Part shown: one piece after another, positions 6,204 through 7,698 of the stretch
Layout of the letters: every line of letters begins with the position of its first letter
Numbering within the stretch: position 1 is the stretch's first letter
From: Sphingomonas sp.
Lineage (GTDB): Bacteria > Pseudomonadota > Alphaproteobacteria > Sphingomonadales > Sphingomonadaceae
Assembly (NCBI GenBank): GCA_030146605.1
Contig: JASLBO010000517.1
Location: 1-7,698 of the forward strand
Reading direction: 5' to 3'
Length of the DNA stretch: 7,698 nucleotides
Notes under the pieces: model-generated
What the model was told of the DNA's origin: nothing
What the model saw: the letters and a program-made list of their open reading frames with translations, nothing else
Database searches by the model: none
Translations under genes and position numbers: made by a program

Positions 6204-6725
6204 TCACTCGGCCCAGCCGGGCAGCCGCGCCCGTCCCGATTCGAGCGCCACTGCCTGGATCGGCGGCTTCCTGTCGTCGATCTTGACCATCAGCCGTGCG
6301 CCGGCGGCGGCGTCACCCATTGCGATGCCGTCGCGCGTGATCGAGAAGCCCGGCGAGCCTGCCTCGACGGTGATCGGATCGCCGCGGCGGATCACCGGCG
6401 CGGCCTTGACCGGAGCAACCGGTGCCTCGGCCAAAGCGAGCGGCGCCTTCCTGGGCTGCGGCGCCGCGTTGACCGGCACATAGATGCGCCACGCGGGCGC
6501 CATGCAGCGGACCACCACGGCATCCTTCGCGTCGCTGCGCCATTCGAGCTGCGGCGCGGCACAGGACTGGAGCTTGAGCCTCTTGTCGACCGGCGTGCGC
6601 GCGCCGCCTTGCTCGCCGAGCGGCTTGCCGGTGAATTGCGCGACGATCGCGTCGAGCACGAGCGTCGACTGGAAATCCTGCGCGGCTACCGGCGTGGCGG
6701 CGGCGAGGGCCAGGGTCAGCAGCAT
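6204..6725 (-). CDS. flgA: Flagellar P-ring assembly chaperone FlgA
   Basis: FlgA is a periplasmic protein that helps FlgI subunits form the P ring around the rod. From the ATG at 6725 it has 173 residues. A short hydrophobic signal peptide (MLLTLALAAATPVAA) is followed by Gln-Asp. The N-terminal region runs to about residue 87 and has Cys55 and Cys74, a likely disulfide pair typical of the family (VVRCMAPAWRIYVPV). A Pro/Ala-rich linker spans about 88-108, and a C-terminal SAF domain about 109-170 (PVIRRGDPITV, GIAMGDAAAGARLMVKI). The start is supported by AAGGAG six bases upstream (6732-6737). A second in-frame ATG at 6782 overlaps the motB stop as ATGA and has GGAGG at 6789-6793; it would add 19 residues with four basic ones. 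Those 19 codons use many A/T third bases, unlike the genes around, so I prefer 6725. A 53-base gap separates it from motB. Confidence 0.9.
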   Translation of the reverse strand: MLLTLALAAATPVAAQDFQSTLVLDAIVAQFTGKPLGEQGGARTPVDKRLKLQSCAAPQLEWRSDAKDAVVVRCMAPAWRIYVPVNAAPQPRKAPLALAEAPVAPVKAAPVIRRGDPITVEAGSPGFSITRDGIAMGDAAAGARLMVKIDDRKPPIQAVALESGRARLPGWAE

Positions 6726-6731
6726 CGAAGT

Positions 6732-6737
6732 CTCCTT
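6732..6737 (-). promoter_or_regulatory. Ribosome binding site supporting the 6725 start of flgA
   Basis: AAGGAG on the minus strand lies six bases before the ATG at 6725. It competes with GGAGG at 6789-6793, which lies six bases before the upstream in-frame ATG at 6782 within the last codons of motB. Both sites are strong, so the flgA start is not settled by the ribosome site alone. Confidence 0.65.
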
Positions 6738-6750
6738 GAGCGAAACTGAG

Positions 6751-6769
6751 CGGCAAGGCCGGGTTGCCG
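6751..6769. repeat. Inverted repeat in the motB-flgA gap; possible operator or hairpin
   Basis: CGGCAA (6751-6756) and TTGCCG (6764-6769) are perfect reverse complements separated by 7 bases. The site lies between motB and the preferred flgA start, in a stretch whose base use does not look coding. It could be an operator for a flagellar regulator or a small mRNA hairpin. No T-run follows, so an intrinsic terminator is unlikely. Confidence 0.45.
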
Positions 6770-6778
6770 GACGGCAGA

Positions 6779-7273
6779 TCATTGCCGGCCTCCGTCATAG
6801 CCGAGCGAGAGAATTGCGCGGCGCTGGCCGCGCGCGGTGGCGATGGCCACGCGTCCTGGGGCCACTGCACCCGAACGGACGAGCAATGCGGCGACTGCGC
6901 GCGCGCGATCGGCGGCGAGGATCGGGCCGCTGCCAGTGAGCGGGTCGACGTCGCCGGCGCTGCCGTCGACTTCGCCGATTACCCGCAGGCGTGTGCGCGG
7001 ATCGGCCGCCGCTGCGCGCGCCCAGGCGAGCGCGGCGGCAGCATCGGGGAGTTGTGCCGAGCCGGGGGCGAACCCGTTCACTGCAGCAAGGTCGACCGGC
7101 ATCGCCGGAGCATTCTCCTTGACCCCGAAGCCGGCGCGGAAACCCGCCGCAAGCGTGTTCGGATCGACCTGATTTGCCTGGAGCAGCACGAAGAAGCCGA
7201 CCAGCAGCAAGGCGAGATCGGCGAGCGTGGTCAGCCAGATCGGCCGTGCGGCAGGATCGTCCTCGAGCGTCAC
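6779..7273 (-). CDS. motB: Compact MotB/PomB-like flagellar stator protein
   Basis: MotB-type proteins pair with MotA in the inner membrane, carry the ion-binding Asp, and anchor the stator to peptidoglycan. The GTG start at 7273 overlaps the motA stop as GTGA, giving 164 residues. One membrane helix at about 13-33 (WLTTLADLALLLVGFFVLLQ) contains Asp19, the expected ion-binding residue; the ADLxxLLxxFFVLL pattern is nearer to PomB than to E. coli MotB. A linker of only about 30 residues leads to an OmpA-like domain at about 66-160. This starts with NGFAPGSAQL, has GEVDG (100-104) where the family has GHTDxxG, and LAADRARAV (119-127) where the family has LSxxRAxxV. The Asp and Arg that bind diaminopimelate in OmpA proteins are kept. 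Usual MotB proteins are about 250-320 residues, so this is a very short form. The frame is open upstream inside motA, but that part is not MotB-like. No strong ribosome site is seen, as expected for coupled translation. Confidence 0.8.
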   Translation of the reverse strand: MTLEDDPAARPIWLTTLADLALLLVGFFVLLQANQVDPNTLAAGFRAGFGVKENAPAMPVDLAAVNGFAPGSAQLPDAAAALAWARAAAADPRTRLRVIGEVDGSAGDVDPLTGSGPILAADRARAVAALLVRSGAVAPGRVAIATARGQRRAILSLGYDGGRQ

Positions 7274-7698
7274 GCGGCGCGTTCGCGCGCGCCGAGGCGC
7301 GGCTGGACGGTGGCGAGCTCGGCGAGCGGCGCCACCAGCCGGGCGCGCTCCTGCGCTTCGTGCCGCGCGTGCCGCTTGAGCCGCGATGCCACCGGGGTGG
7401 CGATCAGACAGGCGACGATGGCGCCGTAGAGCGTAGTGAGCAACGCCACGGCCATCGCCGCGCCGATCGCCTTGGGATCGCGCATCGCCGTGAACATCTG
7501 GACGAGCCCGATCAGCGTACCGATCATCCCCATCGCCGGCGCAATATCGGCCGCGCCGGTCCACATTTCGGCAGCGGCGCGGTGCCGTTCGAGCCGGGCG
7601 AGCCGGCGCTGATCGAGCAGCGCCGCGACCTGGTCGGGCGATGCGCCGTCGACGATCGCTGCGACGGCGCCGGCGAGATCGGGATCTGCGATCACCGA
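7270..7698 (-). CDS. motA: MotA/PomA-type flagellar stator protein, 5'-truncated by window edge
   Basis: MotA forms the ion-conducting stator ring with MotB and drives the rotor through its cytoplasmic loop. Only the C-terminal 142 residues are in the window; the frame is open to the edge, so the GTG at 7695 is not the start and the first two membrane helices and most of the loop lie outside. Visible residues 20-45 end the cytoplasmic region (PDQVAALLDQRRLARLERHR). The third membrane segment starts at IAPAMGMIGTLIGLVQMF (52-69), with Pro54 matching the conserved Pro173 of E. coli MotA. The fourth is at about 81-104 (AMAVALLTTLYGAIVACLIA), followed by a basic tail (ASRLKRHARH). GMIGTLIGLVQM and MAVALLTTLYGA are typical of the PomA branch. 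The stop overlaps the motB GTG by four bases. Confidence 0.92.
   Translation of the reverse strand, partial: SVIADPDLAGAVAAIVDGASPDQVAALLDQRRLARLERHRAAAEMWTGAADIAPAMGMIGTLIGLVQMFTAMRDPKAIGAAMAVALLTTLYGAIVACLIATPVASRLKRHARHEAQERARLVAPLAELATVQPRLGARERAA

Noticed and set aside
6186..6206. AAGCGCTT palindrome with a nearby run of T after flgA as a terminator
   Set aside because: The T-run on the minus strand comes before the palindrome rather than after it, and the palindrome has no loop.
4750..6483. 577-residue plus-strand open frame across the lytic transglycosylase, flgN and flgM genes
   Set aside because: It spans three recognisable minus-strand genes and the sigma-54 promoter, and shows no family motif or ribosome site; it is a shadow of high GC content.
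6750..6771. Possible sigma-54 promoter before flgA (CCGGCAACCCGGCCTTGCCG on the minus strand)
   Set aside because: The GG and GC elements are 12 bases apart instead of the required 10, and the -24 box lacks TGGCAC.
6764..7429. 221-residue plus-strand open frame opposite motA/motB
   Set aside because: It is antisense to clear stator motifs (ADLALLLVGFF, GMIGTLIGLVQM) and has no family pattern.
1..7698. Mobile element, CRISPR, tRNA or rRNA signals
   Set aside because: No transposase, integrase, direct-repeat array, tRNA-like cloverleaf or rRNA sequence was recognised; the window is almost fully occupied by known protein families.

Overview
The window is a strongly GC-rich stretch from an alphaproteobacterium. 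The flagellar proteins look most like those of the Sphingomonadales: a compact FlgA, an Ala/Pro-rich FlgM, a short FlgN, and a stand-alone SLT-domain lytic transglycosylase next to flhA. This placement rests on remembered family features, not on a search. There is no sign of mobile DNA, CRISPR, tRNA or rRNA, and no gene-free stretch longer than about 70 bases.

Layout. Bases 1-1774 (+ strand) hold the 3' part of a family 3 glycoside hydrolase with an inserted PA14 domain; its 5' end lies outside the window. One base after its stop codon begins a convergent block of eight minus-strand flagellar genes that fills the rest of the window. In transcription order (right to left) these are motA (5' end outside the window), motB, flgA, flgM, flgN, an SLT lytic transglycosylase gene, flhA and fliA. 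Several are tightly coupled: motA/motB overlap by GTGA, flgM/flgN overlap by 14 bases, and flhA/fliA overlap by ATGA. The lytic transglycosylase and flhA genes are 5 bases apart.

How it works together. MotA/MotB form the stator. FlgA is the periplasmic chaperone for P-ring assembly. FlgN is the export chaperone for hook-filament junction proteins. The lytic transglycosylase probably opens the peptidoglycan for the rod. FlhA is the main export-gate protein. FliA (sigma-28) switches on late genes, and FlgM holds FliA inactive until it is exported. A near-perfect sigma-54 promoter (5522-5538) sits just after flgN and should drive lytic transglycosylase-flhA-fliA. A weaker sigma-28-type promoter (6169-6195) precedes flgM. 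Together they suggest a circuit contained in this window: sigma-54 makes FliA and the export gate, FliA makes more FlgM, and the gate removes FlgM.

No clearly undescribed system was found. The points most worth following are the sigma-54 promoter (whose -12 element creates a false TTG start), the sigma-28-like promoter of flgM, an 11-bp perfect inverted repeat inside the 3' end of fliA at the convergent junction, the two competing starts of flgA, and the very short PomB-like MotB.
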